This document shows positions 44,379 through 53,211 of a stretch of DNA of 64,000 nt, piece by piece. A program made the translations under genes and the position numbers. Origin of the DNA: Cupriavidus consociatus. Its GTDB lineage: Bacteria; Pseudomonadota; Gammaproteobacteria; Burkholderiales; Burkholderiaceae. The DNA is taken from the NCBI RefSeq assembly GCF_017814975.1, contig NZ_JAGIQA010000021.1, positions 1 through 64,000 on the forward strand. Direction: 5' to 3'. How positions within the stretch are numbered: position 1 is the stretch's first letter; each line of letters starts with the position of its first letter. The notes beneath the pieces are model-generated. The model had not been told where the DNA came from, made no database searches, and saw nothing but the letters and a program-made list of their open reading frames with translations.

Positions 44379-44394
44379 TGGCACGGCTTCTGCT
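44379..44394 (+). promoter_or_regulatory. Sigma-54 promoter (-24/-12) upstream of AtuA operon
   Basis: TGGCAC-GGCTT-CTGCT has the invariant GG and GC separated by exactly ten bases and matches TGGCAC-N5-TTGCW except one base. It lies about 60 bases before the AtuA ATG at 44455, a normal leader length, and directly downstream of the sigma-54 activator gene. Confidence 0.75.
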
Positions 44395-44454
44395 CAATAA
44401 GTGTCGTGTGACTCGCTTAATCGGATAAAGCGACACCTAACCGGAGAACCTTGC

Positions 44455-45816
44455 ATGCAGTCGCTGCAGATCATTTGCCCCAACGGCCATCTCGGCTTTG
44501 CGCCGCTGCGCACCGGCAGCTTCGAGCTTGGCGTGGCCGCCCGGCCGGACTACATCGCGGCCGATTCGGGCAGCGATGACGTAGGCCCGGTGCCGCTCGG
44601 CTCGGATACTTCGACCAGCCCCGAAGCGTGGCAGCGCCACGACCTGGAGCACATGCTGCTGGCCTCGCGGCGCCTGGGCGTGCCGATGATCATCGGCTCG
44701 GCTGGCGACACGGGCACCAACAGCCGGGTCGACCTTTACGTCAGCATCATCCGCGAACTGGCGCAACGGCACGGGCTCAAGCGCTTTCGCATCGGCTACT
44801 TCTACTCGGAGGTTCCGACGTCGCTGGTCCGCGAGAAGCTCGGCGCCGGCGAGACCATCCGTGGCCTCGACGGCTTTGCCGACCTGACGCTGTCCGAACT
44901 GGACAGCACCGAGCGTATCGTCGCCATGGCGGGCGTGCATCCGTATCTCGAACTGCTGCGCCAGGGCGCAGACGTGATCATCGGTGGCCGCAGCTCCGAC
45001 GCCGCCGTGTTTGCCGCGCCGGCGCTGCACCACGGCTTCGCGGCGGACCACGCCTACTACCTGGGCAAGGTGCTGGAGTGCGCCTCCTTCTGCGCGGAGC
45101 CGTATGGCGGCAAGGAAACGGTACTGGGCGAGATCACCCGCGACGACGTCCGCGTCACCGCGATGCATCCGGACCAGCGCTGCACCGTTGCCTCGGTGGC
45201 CGGCCATGCCATGTATGAACGCTCCAACCCCTTCGAGGAATTTGTCGCAGGCGGCAGGCTCGACATGCGCCATTGCCGCTACGAGCAGCTCGATCCGCGC
45301 ACGACCCGCATCACCGGTTCGCGCTTCGAGCCCGACCAGCTCGTGCGCGTCAAGCTGGAAGGCGCCGGCAAGGTCGGCGAGCGGTATGTGGGGCTTTGCG
45401 GCATCCGCGACCCGTACACGATTGCCAATGTGGACCGCGTGATCGCCTGGGCCCGCGACCAGGTGCGCGCGCGCTTCGGCGATAACGGCTACGAGCTGCA
45501 CTACAACGTCTACGGACGCGACGGCGTGATGGGCGAGCTGGAACCGCTGCGCGACCGTCCCGGCCATGAGTTGTGCGTCATGGTCCAGGGCGTGGCGCCA
45601 ACGCGCGAGATGGCGGAGGAAGTCGCGATGATCGGCCTGCGCCAGATGTTCTATGCGCGCCTGCCCGACGTCAAAGGCACCGCCGGCTCGGTGTCGTTCC
45701 CGCTGGACGAGGTGCTGCGCGCCAGCCCCGCCTATCGCTGGACGCTGAACCACACGATGGCGGTGCACGATCCGCTGGCACTGTTCCCCACCCATGTTGT
45801 CGAGGCCGGCGTCTGA
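44455..45816 (+). CDS. AtuA-family (DUF1446) acyclic terpene utilisation-like protein
   Basis: 453 residues beginning MQSLQIICPNGHLGFAPL; GGAGA precedes this ATG. The family stretches MIIGSAGDTGTNSRVDLY, GADVIIGGRSSDAAVFAAPAL, CAEPYGGKETVLGEI and TRITGSRFEPDQ are present. AtuA was named from citronellol/geraniol catabolism in Pseudomonas, but most homologues occur with DUF4387 and Bug proteins, as here, in pathways not yet defined. It is first in a three-gene operon expressed from a sigma-54 promoter. Confidence 0.88.
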   Translation: MQSLQIICPNGHLGFAPLRTGSFELGVAARPDYIAADSGSDDVGPVPLGSDTSTSPEAWQRHDLEHMLLASRRLGVPMIIGSAGDTGTNSRVDLYVSIIRELAQRHGLKRFRIGYFYSEVPTSLVREKLGAGETIRGLDGFADLTLSELDSTERIVAMAGVHPYLELLRQGADVIIGGRSSDAAVFAAPALHHGFAADHAYYLGKVLECASFCAEPYGGKETVLGEITRDDVRVTAMHPDQRCTVASVAGHAMYERSNPFEEFVAGGRLDMRHCRYEQLDPRTTRITGSRFEPDQLVRVKLEGAGKVGERYVGLCGIRDPYTIANVDRVIAWARDQVRARFGDNGYELHYNVYGRDGVMGELEPLRDRPGHELCVMVQGVAPTREMAEEVAMIGLRQMFYARLPDVKGTAGSVSFPLDEVLRASPAYRWTLNHTMAVHDPLALFPTHVVEAGV

Positions 45817-45843
45817 GGCGCCAGATTTCCCAGGATATTCATC

Positions 45844-46209
45844 ATGACCACCGCCAATCCGACCGCGTTCGCCGCGCCAACCCCCCATGCGCCGGCGCAG
45901 AAGCTGCACGAACTTGCCAAGACCATCCGCAGCAAGAACGCCGGGGTCAACAAGATCACGTTCGACATCATCTTTCGCGAGGCGGCGCAGTATGAGCGCG
46001 TCAAGCGGTCCGGGGTGCTGAGCCGCGAAAGCATGGCCGCGCTGTTCGGCGTCCCGGCCACGCGCATCAGCGATTTCGTCGAATACGATCCGGCCTTCGC
46101 GATCAAGTTCACCATGTACCGCCAGCGCCCGAGCGGCAGCGCCGGCGACGGCGACATCTTCGGCGCCCAGCAGTATGCACCGCTGCTGGAACTGGAGATT
46201 CCGGCCTGA
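45844..46209 (+). CDS. DUF4387-family AtuA-associated protein
   Basis: 121 residues: KLHELAKTIRSKNAGVNKITFDIIFRE, then ALFGVPATRISDFVEYDPAFAIKFTMYRQRPSG, and GDIFGAQQYAPLLELEI are the family hallmarks. These small proteins almost always lie next to AtuA-like genes and probably form one enzyme with them. It starts 27 bases after the AtuA stop. Confidence 0.88.
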   Translation: MTTANPTAFAAPTPHAPAQKLHELAKTIRSKNAGVNKITFDIIFREAAQYERVKRSGVLSRESMAALFGVPATRISDFVEYDPAFAIKFTMYRQRPSGSAGDGDIFGAQQYAPLLELEIPA

Positions 46210-46338
46210 CCTGCGCACAGCCAGCGCGGCCGGCACCGGCTGGCCGCGCGCGGGCCTGTGGCATCGCCGGCGCCGCCCGGTTGCGCCGGCGGTGCCGTCC
46301 TGCAGCCTTGCTGCACTACGATGAGTTCGGACAGACGT

Positions 46339-47364
46339 ATGAACAAGACCTCTTTCAAGCGCATTTGGATCCGCCTGGCGCGCACCCTGCCGGCGGCAAT
46401 TGCCACGGCAGCGCTGGCGCTCGCCCCCACGGCCGGCGCCGCGGCCGCGGACAATGCAGTTGCCGTGCCGCCGCTGATGCGGATCGTGGTGCCGTTCTCG
46501 GCAGGCGCCAGCAACGACGTGATCGCGCGCGCGATTGCGCCGGCATTGGCCCGTCGGCTCGGCAACACGGTGATCGTGGAGAACCGGCCCGGCGTGGCCG
46601 GCGTGCTGGGCGCGGATTACGTCGCCAAGTCGCCACGCGACGGATCGGTGCTGTTACTGACGTCGTCGACCTTCCTGACCGCCGCGGCGACGCAGGCGCG
46701 CTCGCCATATGACCCGCTGACCGCGTTCGCGCCGGTTGCCCTGGTTGCCGACGGGCCGCTGCTGCTGGCGGTGTCGTCCACGCTCGCGGCGTCGAAGTCG
46801 ATCCGCACCGCCGCGGAACTGATCGCCGCCGCGCGCGCCAAGCCGGGGGCCATCACCTACGGCTCGGCCGGCGTCGGATCGCTGGGCCACCTTGCGACAG
46901 AGATGCTGTGCGACACCTCCCGGGTGCAGATGATGCACGTGCCGTACAAGGGCGCGGCCAATGCGCTGATCGACCTGGCCGCGGGGCAGATCGATGTGAT
47001 GATGTCGAACTACAGTTCGATCGCCACGCAGATCAAATCCGGCAAGGTCAAGCCGCTGGCCGTGACGTCGGCCACACCGAATCCCGCTTTCCCGGAGTTG
47101 CCAACGCTGGCGGCGTCGGTGCCGGGCTATGGCATCGAGATCTGGGTCGGGGTGCTGGCCCCGGCCGGGACGCCGGCTGCGCTGGTGCAGCGGCTCAATC
47201 GGGAAATCGCCGAGATCGCTGCCTCGCAGGAGGTGCGCGTGGTGCTGGAGCCGGATGGCTCGCGTCCGCTGGCTGTCAGCCCGGCCGAGTTTGGCGCGCG
47301 GATAAAGCACGATCTCGCACAATGGAAGCGGATTGCCGCGGAACGCAAGATCATTGCGGAATAG
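46339..47364 (+). CDS. Bug-family (TctC) periplasmic substrate-binding receptor
   Basis: 341 residues from ATG 46339 (ATG 46321 possible). Signal peptide with LPAAIATAALALAPTAGAAAA; the Bug motifs IVVPFSAGASNDVIARAIAPALA, VENRPGVAGVLGADYVAKS and VQMMHVPYKGAANALIDLAAGQIDVM follow. It presumably captures the substrate of the AtuA/DUF4387 pathway in the periplasm. No TctAB permease is adjacent, so transport would depend on one elsewhere. Confidence 0.92.
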   Translation: MNKTSFKRIWIRLARTLPAAIATAALALAPTAGAAAADNAVAVPPLMRIVVPFSAGASNDVIARAIAPALARRLGNTVIVENRPGVAGVLGADYVAKSPRDGSVLLLTSSTFLTAAATQARSPYDPLTAFAPVALVADGPLLLAVSSTLAASKSIRTAAELIAAARAKPGAITYGSAGVGSLGHLATEMLCDTSRVQMMHVPYKGAANALIDLAAGQIDVMMSNYSSIATQIKSGKVKPLAVTSATPNPAFPELPTLAASVPGYGIEIWVGVLAPAGTPAALVQRLNREIAEIAASQEVRVVLEPDGSRPLAVSPAEFGARIKHDLAQWKRIAAERKIIAE

Positions 47365-47575
47365 CCCCTTGCGTCACACTACCGTATGCGAATTGGTAAT
47401 CGAGAGCGTCTCCGGTAGGTGTTTAGATAAGCCGCATAGGTGGTCTGGCAATTTGGGCGCTCGGCTTGCATATGCAATGTGGTAAGCCGATGCGCCATAA
47501 ATAGACGAAGTAGTAATCGACGTATAAACTCTGGTAATTCCCCATGCCTCCATTACCTCACTCCGCAGTCCGCTT

Positions 47576-49102
47576 ATGGCTTACGCTCCACTCGGCTACA
47601 GCGCCCTGATTGCCAGGTTCAAGCTGCGCGTTCCGCCCCTGCATTCGATATCGGAACTGGCGGACAAGACAGGCGTGCTGAGCACGCATACCGGCGCCGA
47701 CGGCAGCGTAAGGACTGTCTATCCCAGAAATCGCTACCGCGGCGACGATACGACCCTCGACCATCTCACCTTTGCGCTGCGCAAGGAACCGCTGAATCTG
47801 ACCGTGCTGGCCGCGCTGTTCGAGCATCAGGAGGCGGTTGAAGAGGTACGGCAGTGGCTGGCGGCTTCGCCCGGATCGCGGTACGCGCGGCTCAGCGGGT
47901 TCTATGCCAAGTGGCTTGCCGGCGCGCAGTTCGACTACAAGCTGCCGGCCGGAACTGCCCGCGTTGCGGCGCTCGACGAAGCGGACTACGTTACGGGCGA
48001 CAGCCAGCTCGACGCCCAGTTCGGCATCGTGAACAACCACCTCGGTCCGGCAGCATTCTGCCCCTTGGTACGTCGCACCGAGCGCCTCCAGGCATTCATC
48101 GGCGCCGATCTCCCGGGCAAGATCGCCGCCGCGATCAACCGGCTCGAACCGGAAGTCCTGGCGCGCGCGGTGGACTATCTCTACCTCGCCGAAACGCGTT
48201 CGACGTATTCGATCGAGAAAGAGCTGCCCGACAACCAGCGTGTCGCCAGGTTCAGGCGCCTGCTGGAGTTTGCCGGTGCGGCCGTGCCGCTCGACGAGGC
48301 GCAGTTCTGCGAATGGCAGAACGAGATCATTTCATCGATCCGGGCGGAGTACGCCTATCGCGATCGCCAGAACTGGCTCTCGCGCGGCGGACGGCTGCGC
48401 AACATTGCCGACTACATCCCCCCGCCCCCGCAGCAGGTCGAGCCGATGATGGAAGGCCTGGCACAGGTTGCCGGCCTGATCAAGACGAAAGCGGCGCACC
48501 CCCTGGTCATCGCGGCGTGCGTTGCATTCGGCTTTGTCTATATCCACCCGTTCTACGACGGCAACGGACGCCTCCACCGCTTCCTGATCCACCATCTGTT
48601 GCGCCAGGCCGGCGTGACGCCGGAGGGCGTCGTGTTGCCGGTATCGGCCAGCATGCTGAAAAACCTGCCGGTCTACGCCGGCTTGCTGAAGGACTACTCG
48701 GCGCCTCGCACGGGACTGCTGAACTATGTGCTTGACGCGGACAGCGATACGATTCTCATCAAGTCGCCACAACCGTATTGGCTCTATGCCTCGTTCGATG
48801 CGACGGCGCTTTGCGAGTTTGTCTTCGAATGCGTCCAGCAGTGCGTCGAGGAAGACCTGGCGCTGGAGATCCGCTACCTGAAGGCCTTCGATGCCAGCGT
48901 GGCCCGCATCGAAGGATGGCTGGACCTGCGCCAGGCGCGCCTCACCAACCTGATCGACCTGGTCGTGCAGAACCACGGCGAGCTCTCCAACCGCAAGCGC
49001 ACGAAATTCACCGAATTGTCCGATGCGGAGATTGCGCGGATCGAGGAAGTGGTGCGCGACGAATTCGCCGATTACTTCGAAGCCACGGCAAAGGCAGCCT
49101 GA
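47576..49102 (+). CDS. Fic-family protein (AMP transferase type) with N-terminal inhibitory helix
   Basis: 508 residues. The catalytic Fic motif is HPFYDGNGRLHR (about residues 325-336), the HxFx(D/E)GNGRxxR consensus. An upstream STYSIEKE segment (near residue 207) resembles the class II inhibitory (S/T)xxxE(G/N) helix, so activity is likely self-restrained. A winged-helix-like C-terminal region follows (LRQARLTNLIDLVVQNHGELSNRKRTKF). Such proteins AMPylate cellular targets such as gyrase subunits. It is monocistronic with no antitoxin gene adjacent. No strong ribosome binding site. Confidence 0.9.
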   Translation: MAYAPLGYSALIARFKLRVPPLHSISELADKTGVLSTHTGADGSVRTVYPRNRYRGDDTTLDHLTFALRKEPLNLTVLAALFEHQEAVEEVRQWLAASPGSRYARLSGFYAKWLAGAQFDYKLPAGTARVAALDEADYVTGDSQLDAQFGIVNNHLGPAAFCPLVRRTERLQAFIGADLPGKIAAAINRLEPEVLARAVDYLYLAETRSTYSIEKELPDNQRVARFRRLLEFAGAAVPLDEAQFCEWQNEIISSIRAEYAYRDRQNWLSRGGRLRNIADYIPPPPQQVEPMMEGLAQVAGLIKTKAAHPLVIAACVAFGFVYIHPFYDGNGRLHRFLIHHLLRQAGVTPEGVVLPVSASMLKNLPVYAGLLKDYSAPRTGLLNYVLDADSDTILIKSPQPYWLYASFDATALCEFVFECVQQCVEEDLALEIRYLKAFDASVARIEGWLDLRQARLTNLIDLVVQNHGELSNRKRTKFTELSDAEIARIEEVVRDEFADYFEATAKAA

Positions 49103-49369
49103 TTTCGCGAGCGTGTTTGAGGCACCTCGGGCGCCTCGGGCGCCGCACGATTGCCAAAATCGGATATCCGTAGCGGCCGCTGGATGGCCCGATCAGGCCG
49201 TGCGGGCGCCAGGAATGCCGGCCCTCGCGCCCGGCGCCCCCTCGCCGCGCCGCCACATGCACGGCGCAACTCAGTAGATCTCCCGGTACGCCGGTTGCCG
49301 ATTCCGGCTAACGCCCAGGCCCCGCCACTTCATAGACTGCCTCCATCCCGCTTCCCACAGGAGACAGTC

Positions 49370-50590
49370 GTGACGCACCCAAGCAGGAACGCACGCCCCG
49401 CCATCAGAGCGCGGCAGTTCGCACGTTCCGCACCCCCGGCGCTGCGCGCATGGTGCCTTGCCATATCGCTTGCATCGCTCGCCATCGGCGCGGGCAGCGC
49501 CGTCGCCGAGCTGCCGCCCGAAACGCTGAGGATGGCCACGCTGGCGCCGGCCGATGAGAACCGCCTCTACATCTCCGACGTTGCGTTCCGCCACATGGTC
49601 GACGGCCGCCTGCACGTGGTCGACGGCAAGCAGATGAAGTACCTCGGCCTGGTGCCGACCGGCTTCGGCGGACAGTCGCTGCTGTCGCCGGACAAGCGCA
49701 CCATCTATGTGGTTTCGACCTTCTACCCGCGCCTGTCGCGCGGCGAGCGGACCGACGTGGTCAGCCTGTACGATGCCGGCACGCTGGCCTACCGCAGCGA
49801 GATCGTGATCCCGCCGCGCCACGCGCAGTCGCTCAACTACCGGGGCATCATCGCCACGTCCGCGGACGGCCGCTTCCTGTATGTGCAGAATGCCACGCCG
49901 GCGACCTCGGTCAGCATCGTCGACCTGAAAGAGAACAAGCTTGCGTCCGAGGTCCAGACGCCGGGTTGCTGGGGCATCTTCGCCAGCGCCGCGTCGAGCC
50001 AGCGCTTTCACTCGCTGTGCAGCGACGGCGCCATGCTGACCGTCACGCACGATGCCAATGGCCAGCCTGCCGGCCAGAAGCGCAGCGCGCGCATGTTCGA
50101 TCCGCAGGAAGACCCCGTTTTCCTGCATGCGGAGCGCATCGGCAACACGCTGTACTTCGTTTCCTTCAACGGCAACGTCTTTACCGCCGACCTCTCCGGC
50201 GAAGCACCGTCCTTTGGCAAGCCGTGGCCCATCGTCGATACGGCCGACACCAGGGGCGGCTGGAAGCCTGGCGGCTATCAGTTGTTCGCGCTGCACGCCG
50301 CCACGCAGCGGCTCTATGTCGGCATGCATCCGAAGAGCCGCGAGGGCTCGCACAAGACGCCCGCGGCGGAGATCTGGACCATCGACCTGGCCAGCCGCAA
50401 GCGCGTGGCGCGCGCGCCCGGGCAAAACGCGCTGGCACTGACCATCACGCAAGGCGCCAGGCCGACGCTGTACGCGCTCGACGCGATCAAGGCGGGGGTG
50501 GTCGCGCTGGATCCCGCGGCACGGCTGAAGCCGGTCGCGCGGCTGGATAACGTGACCGAGAACGCCGTGCAGGTGGAGGCCCATCAATGA
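49370..50590 (+). CDS. aauB: Aromatic amine dehydrogenase heavy (alpha) subunit
   Basis: 406 residues starting at GTG 49370, set by AGGAG six bases upstream. A signal peptide (CLAISLASLAIGAGSAVAE) directs it to the periplasm. The mature part is a seven-bladed propeller of the MauB/AauB family (ENRLYISDVAFRHMVDGRLHVVDG, YQLFALHAATQRLYVGMH, EIWTIDLASRKRVAR). The alpha subunit surrounds the TTQ-bearing small subunit at 51772 and the complex oxidises primary aromatic amines to aldehydes. ATGA overlap with aauE. Confidence 0.9.
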   Translation: MTHPSRNARPAIRARQFARSAPPALRAWCLAISLASLAIGAGSAVAELPPETLRMATLAPADENRLYISDVAFRHMVDGRLHVVDGKQMKYLGLVPTGFGGQSLLSPDKRTIYVVSTFYPRLSRGERTDVVSLYDAGTLAYRSEIVIPPRHAQSLNYRGIIATSADGRFLYVQNATPATSVSIVDLKENKLASEVQTPGCWGIFASAASSQRFHSLCSDGAMLTVTHDANGQPAGQKRSARMFDPQEDPVFLHAERIGNTLYFVSFNGNVFTADLSGEAPSFGKPWPIVDTADTRGGWKPGGYQLFALHAATQRLYVGMHPKSREGSHKTPAAEIWTIDLASRKRVARAPGQNALALTITQGARPTLYALDAIKAGVVALDPAARLKPVARLDNVTENAVQVEAHQ

Positions 50591-51132
50591 CCGCTGCCCT
50601 GCTGTGCGCCGATCCCCTTGTCACCGCTGCCTGCAGTGCGGCCGCGGCGCTGGTGCTGCTGATGTCGGTGCTGCCCAAGCTGCGCGACTTTGAGCGCTTC
50701 CACGCGGCCCTCGACGCCTACCAGCTGGTTCCCGCCGCATGGACCCGTGCCGCAGCAATGGCCTTCGTTGCCGCTGAAACGGGGGCCGCGCTGCTGCTGG
50801 TGGCACGGCCGCTGCAGGCGGCTTCGGCGGTCGCCGGGCTTGCCGTCGTCGGCCTCGCCACCGCTGCCGTCGGCATCAACCTGGCGCGCGGCCGTCGCGA
50901 TATCCGCTGTGGCTGCGATGCCGAGGGCGTGCCATTGTCGGGGGGCCTGGTATGGCGCAATGCCGCCTTGCTGGCGGTACTGGGCGCGGCGGCCGCATCC
51001 GCCGCGGCAGCGCCCACGCGCGTCATGGCGCCGCTCGATTTTGCCGCCGCTGGCTTCTGCGCCCTTGCGCTGCTGCTGATGTGGCTGGCCAGCACGCAAT
51101 TGCTGGCCAACGCGGTCCGCGCCCGCGCCTGA
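50587..51132 (+). CDS. aauE: MauE/AauE membrane protein for TTQ dehydrogenase maturation
   Basis: 181 residues with four or five hydrophobic helices and the MauE family pattern (AAAALVLLMSVLPKLRDFERFHAALDAYQLVP at the start, RRDIRCGCDAEG in the middle). MauE and MauD are needed to form the disulfides of the small subunit. The GCGCD cysteines may relay electrons. Start overlaps the aauB stop. Confidence 0.9.
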   Translation: MTAALLCADPLVTAACSAAAALVLLMSVLPKLRDFERFHAALDAYQLVPAAWTRAAAMAFVAAETGAALLLVARPLQAASAVAGLAVVGLATAAVGINLARGRRDIRCGCDAEGVPLSGGLVWRNAALLAVLGAAAASAAAAPTRVMAPLDFAAAGFCALALLLMWLASTQLLANAVRARA

Positions 51133-51165
51133 CCCTCCCTTGATTTCCTTCTGACCGAGACCGTG

Positions 51166-51753
51166 ATGACTGCTCTTGTGATTGCCAATGTCGTGCTGTG
51201 GATCGCCGTGCTGGCGCTGCTGCTTGGCCTGTATGCGCTGGCCCGCCAGGTCGGCATCCTCTATGAACGCGTGGCCCCGATGGGCGCGCTGGTGATCGAC
51301 GCCGGCCCGCGCGTCGGCCAGCCGTTGCAGCCGTTCGCGCTGCAGGACGTGCGCGGCGGCGCTGTCGCCGTGGGCGGCCAGCAAGCCGCCGCCACGCTGC
51401 TGTTCTTCCTGTCGCCGACGTGCCCGATCTGCAAGAAGCTGATCCCGGTGCTGAAGTCAATCCGCGCCAGCGATCGCGGCTGGCTGCGCATCGTGCTGGC
51501 GTCCGACGGCGAGCAGCCGGAGCATCTCGCCTTCCTGAAGCAGGCCGGCCTGGGCGAATTCGAATACGTGCTGTCGAAAGAACTCGGCATGCACCTGCAG
51601 ATCGGCAAGCTGCCTTACGGCGTGCTGCTGGACCAGCAAGGCACCCTGCGCGCCAAGGGCCTGGTCAATTCGCGCGAGCAGCTGGAGAGCCTGTTCACCG
51701 CCATGGACCTGAACGTGGCGTCGGTGCAGCAATTTCTTGAAACCCACGCCTGA
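51166..51753 (+). CDS. aauD: MauD/AauD thioredoxin-like maturation protein
   Basis: 195 residues from ATG 51166 (GTG 51163 also possible). A single N-terminal membrane anchor (VIANVVLWIAVLALLLGLYAL) is followed by a periplasmic thioredoxin fold with the active-site motif SPTCPICKKLIP and LPYGVLLDQQG near the cis-proline. It assists disulfide formation in the cysteine-rich small subunit. It lies between aauE and aauA, the usual order. Confidence 0.92.
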   Translation: MTALVIANVVLWIAVLALLLGLYALARQVGILYERVAPMGALVIDAGPRVGQPLQPFALQDVRGGAVAVGGQQAAATLLFFLSPTCPICKKLIPVLKSIRASDRGWLRIVLASDGEQPEHLAFLKQAGLGEFEYVLSKELGMHLQIGKLPYGVLLDQQGTLRAKGLVNSREQLESLFTAMDLNVASVQQFLETHA

Positions 51754-51771
51754 GCGCAAGGAGAACGTGTG

Positions 51772-52287
51772 ATGTGGTTCGACAACCTCTTCGAGCGCCA
51801 GGCGCGCCGGGCCGCGCAACGCGTCGGCCGCCGCAGCGTGCTGGCCACGCTGGGCAAGGCGATGGTAGGCGGCATGGCGCTGCCGGTACTGCCTTTCGAC
51901 CGCAGCGCGCATGCCGCCAGCGCGCACGGCGCGCGCACCGGCAAGCCGGCCGACGAAACCGCATGCGATTACTGGAAATACTGCGCGGTCGACGGCTTCC
52001 TGTGCTCGTGCTGTGGCGGCACTTCGACAACCTGCCCGCCCGGCACCGAACCGTCGAAAGTGTCGTGGGTCGGCACTTGCCGCAACCCTGCGGACGGCAA
52101 GGACTACATGGTCAGCTACAACGACTGCTGCGGCAAAACCACCTGCGGCCGCTGCGAATGCAATACCAACGAGCGCGAGCGCCCGGGCTACAAGCTCGGC
52201 GTCCACAACGACGTGAACTGGTGCATGAGCAACACCAGCACGATGTTCCACTGCACCACCTCGATCATTCTGGGAGTCCAGGAATGA
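51772..52287 (+). CDS. aauA: Aromatic amine dehydrogenase small (beta) subunit with TTQ cofactor site
   Basis: 171 residues; AAGGAGA precedes ATG 51772. A twin-arginine signal (GRRSVLATLGKAMVGG) exports it folded. The mature part has 14 cysteines (e.g. FLCSCCGG, NDCCGKTTCGRCEC) where methylamine dehydrogenase has 12, pointing to aromatic amine dehydrogenase. The two tryptophans that crosslink to tryptophan tryptophylquinone are those in VSWVGTC and DVNWCMS. It forms the alpha2-beta2 periplasmic enzyme with AauB. Confidence 0.93.
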   Translation: MWFDNLFERQARRAAQRVGRRSVLATLGKAMVGGMALPVLPFDRSAHAASAHGARTGKPADETACDYWKYCAVDGFLCSCCGGTSTTCPPGTEPSKVSWVGTCRNPADGKDYMVSYNDCCGKTTCGRCECNTNERERPGYKLGVHNDVNWCMSNTSTMFHCTTSIILGVQE

Positions 52288-52733
52288 AGCCGTCCGTCCT
52301 GATCGCCGCCGCCGGGGCGGCATTGCTGGCCGCCCTGCCCGCCGCCGCGGCCGACCTTGCCGCGCAGGGCAAGGACCTGTTCGCCGCCAACTGCGCGGCT
52401 TGCCACAACGCCGACGCATCCGGGATTGCCGGGGTCGCGCCGCCGCTGGCCAATGCGCTGCGCGAGCGGCTGGGCGCGCCGGCAGGCCAGGCCTACCTCG
52501 CCAACGTGCTGGTGCACGGGCTGGCAGGCCCCATCGAATCGCAGGGGCAGTCCTTCAACGGCATCATGCCGCCCTTTGCCGCGCTGCCGGACGCCTCGCT
52601 GCTGGCGATGATGGCGTGGCTCAACACGCAGAACGGACAGGCAGCGACTGCCGGCGGCGCCGAGGCGCTGGTCAAAGCGCGCGCCGAGCGCAAGACGCCG
52701 GGCGCCGTGCGCAAGCTGCGCGAGGCCCGCTGA
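52284..52733 (+). CDS. Periplasmic c-type cytochrome, aau-associated (first)
   Basis: 149 residues: signal peptide (LIAAAGAALLAALPAAAAD), one heme-binding site NCAACHNADASG and a later methionine (NGIMPPFAAL) as probable sixth ligand. Start overlaps the aauA stop (ATGA). It likely takes electrons from the aromatic amine dehydrogenase; no azurin/amicyanin gene is in the cluster, so the cytochromes may replace it. Confidence 0.88.
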   Translation: MKPSVLIAAAGAALLAALPAAAADLAAQGKDLFAANCAACHNADASGIAGVAPPLANALRERLGAPAGQAYLANVLVHGLAGPIESQGQSFNGIMPPFAALPDASLLAMMAWLNTQNGQAATAGGAEALVKARAERKTPGAVRKLREAR

Positions 52734-52734
52734 C

Positions 52735-53169
52735 ATGGGCCGCGCCGCGCCACGCCGCGTCGTGCGAGTCGTGCGGATCGCGGCCACCCTGGCCTGCTGC
52801 CTGGTTGCCGCGGCGGCGCATGCCGAGGGCAGGCTGCAGCGCGGCCAGGCCAGCTACATGCTGCACTGCTCGGGCTGCCACCTGCCGGATGGCTCGGGCA
52901 AGCCGGCCGCCGGCATTCCGGACATGCGCCTCACCGTGCCACAGCTGCTGCGTTCCGCCGCGGGCCGCGCGTTCCTGGTGCAGGTGCCTGGTACGTCAGG
53001 CTCGGACCTCACCGATGCGCAGATCGCCGAGCTGATGAACTGGATGCTGCCGGCGCTGACCGCGCAGCACGACGCGGCCCCGTACACGCCGCAGGAAGTG
53101 ACCCGCTACCGCAATGACCGGCTCGACGATGTCGCCGCGCACCGCGCCGCGATCCTGCCGGGCCGCTGA
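52735..53169 (+). CDS. Periplasmic c-type cytochrome, aau-associated (second)
   Basis: 144 residues with a signal peptide (RIAATLACCLVAAAAHAEG) and one heme site HCSGCHLPDGSG; LMNWMLPAL is a candidate for the distal methionine. It starts one base after the previous stop. Together with the first cytochrome it probably passes amine-derived electrons to the terminal oxidase. Confidence 0.88.
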   Translation: MGRAAPRRVVRVVRIAATLACCLVAAAAHAEGRLQRGQASYMLHCSGCHLPDGSGKPAAGIPDMRLTVPQLLRSAAGRAFLVQVPGTSGSDLTDAQIAELMNWMLPALTAQHDAAPYTPQEVTRYRNDRLDDVAAHRAAILPGR

Positions 53170-53211
53170 ACCCGAAACACCTACACCGACAACGATCCGA
53201 CGAGGAGACCC

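Noticed and set aside
44437..46236. 599-codon open frame on the minus strand
   Set aside because: Antisense to the AtuA and DUF4387 genes; no ribosome binding site or conserved motif.
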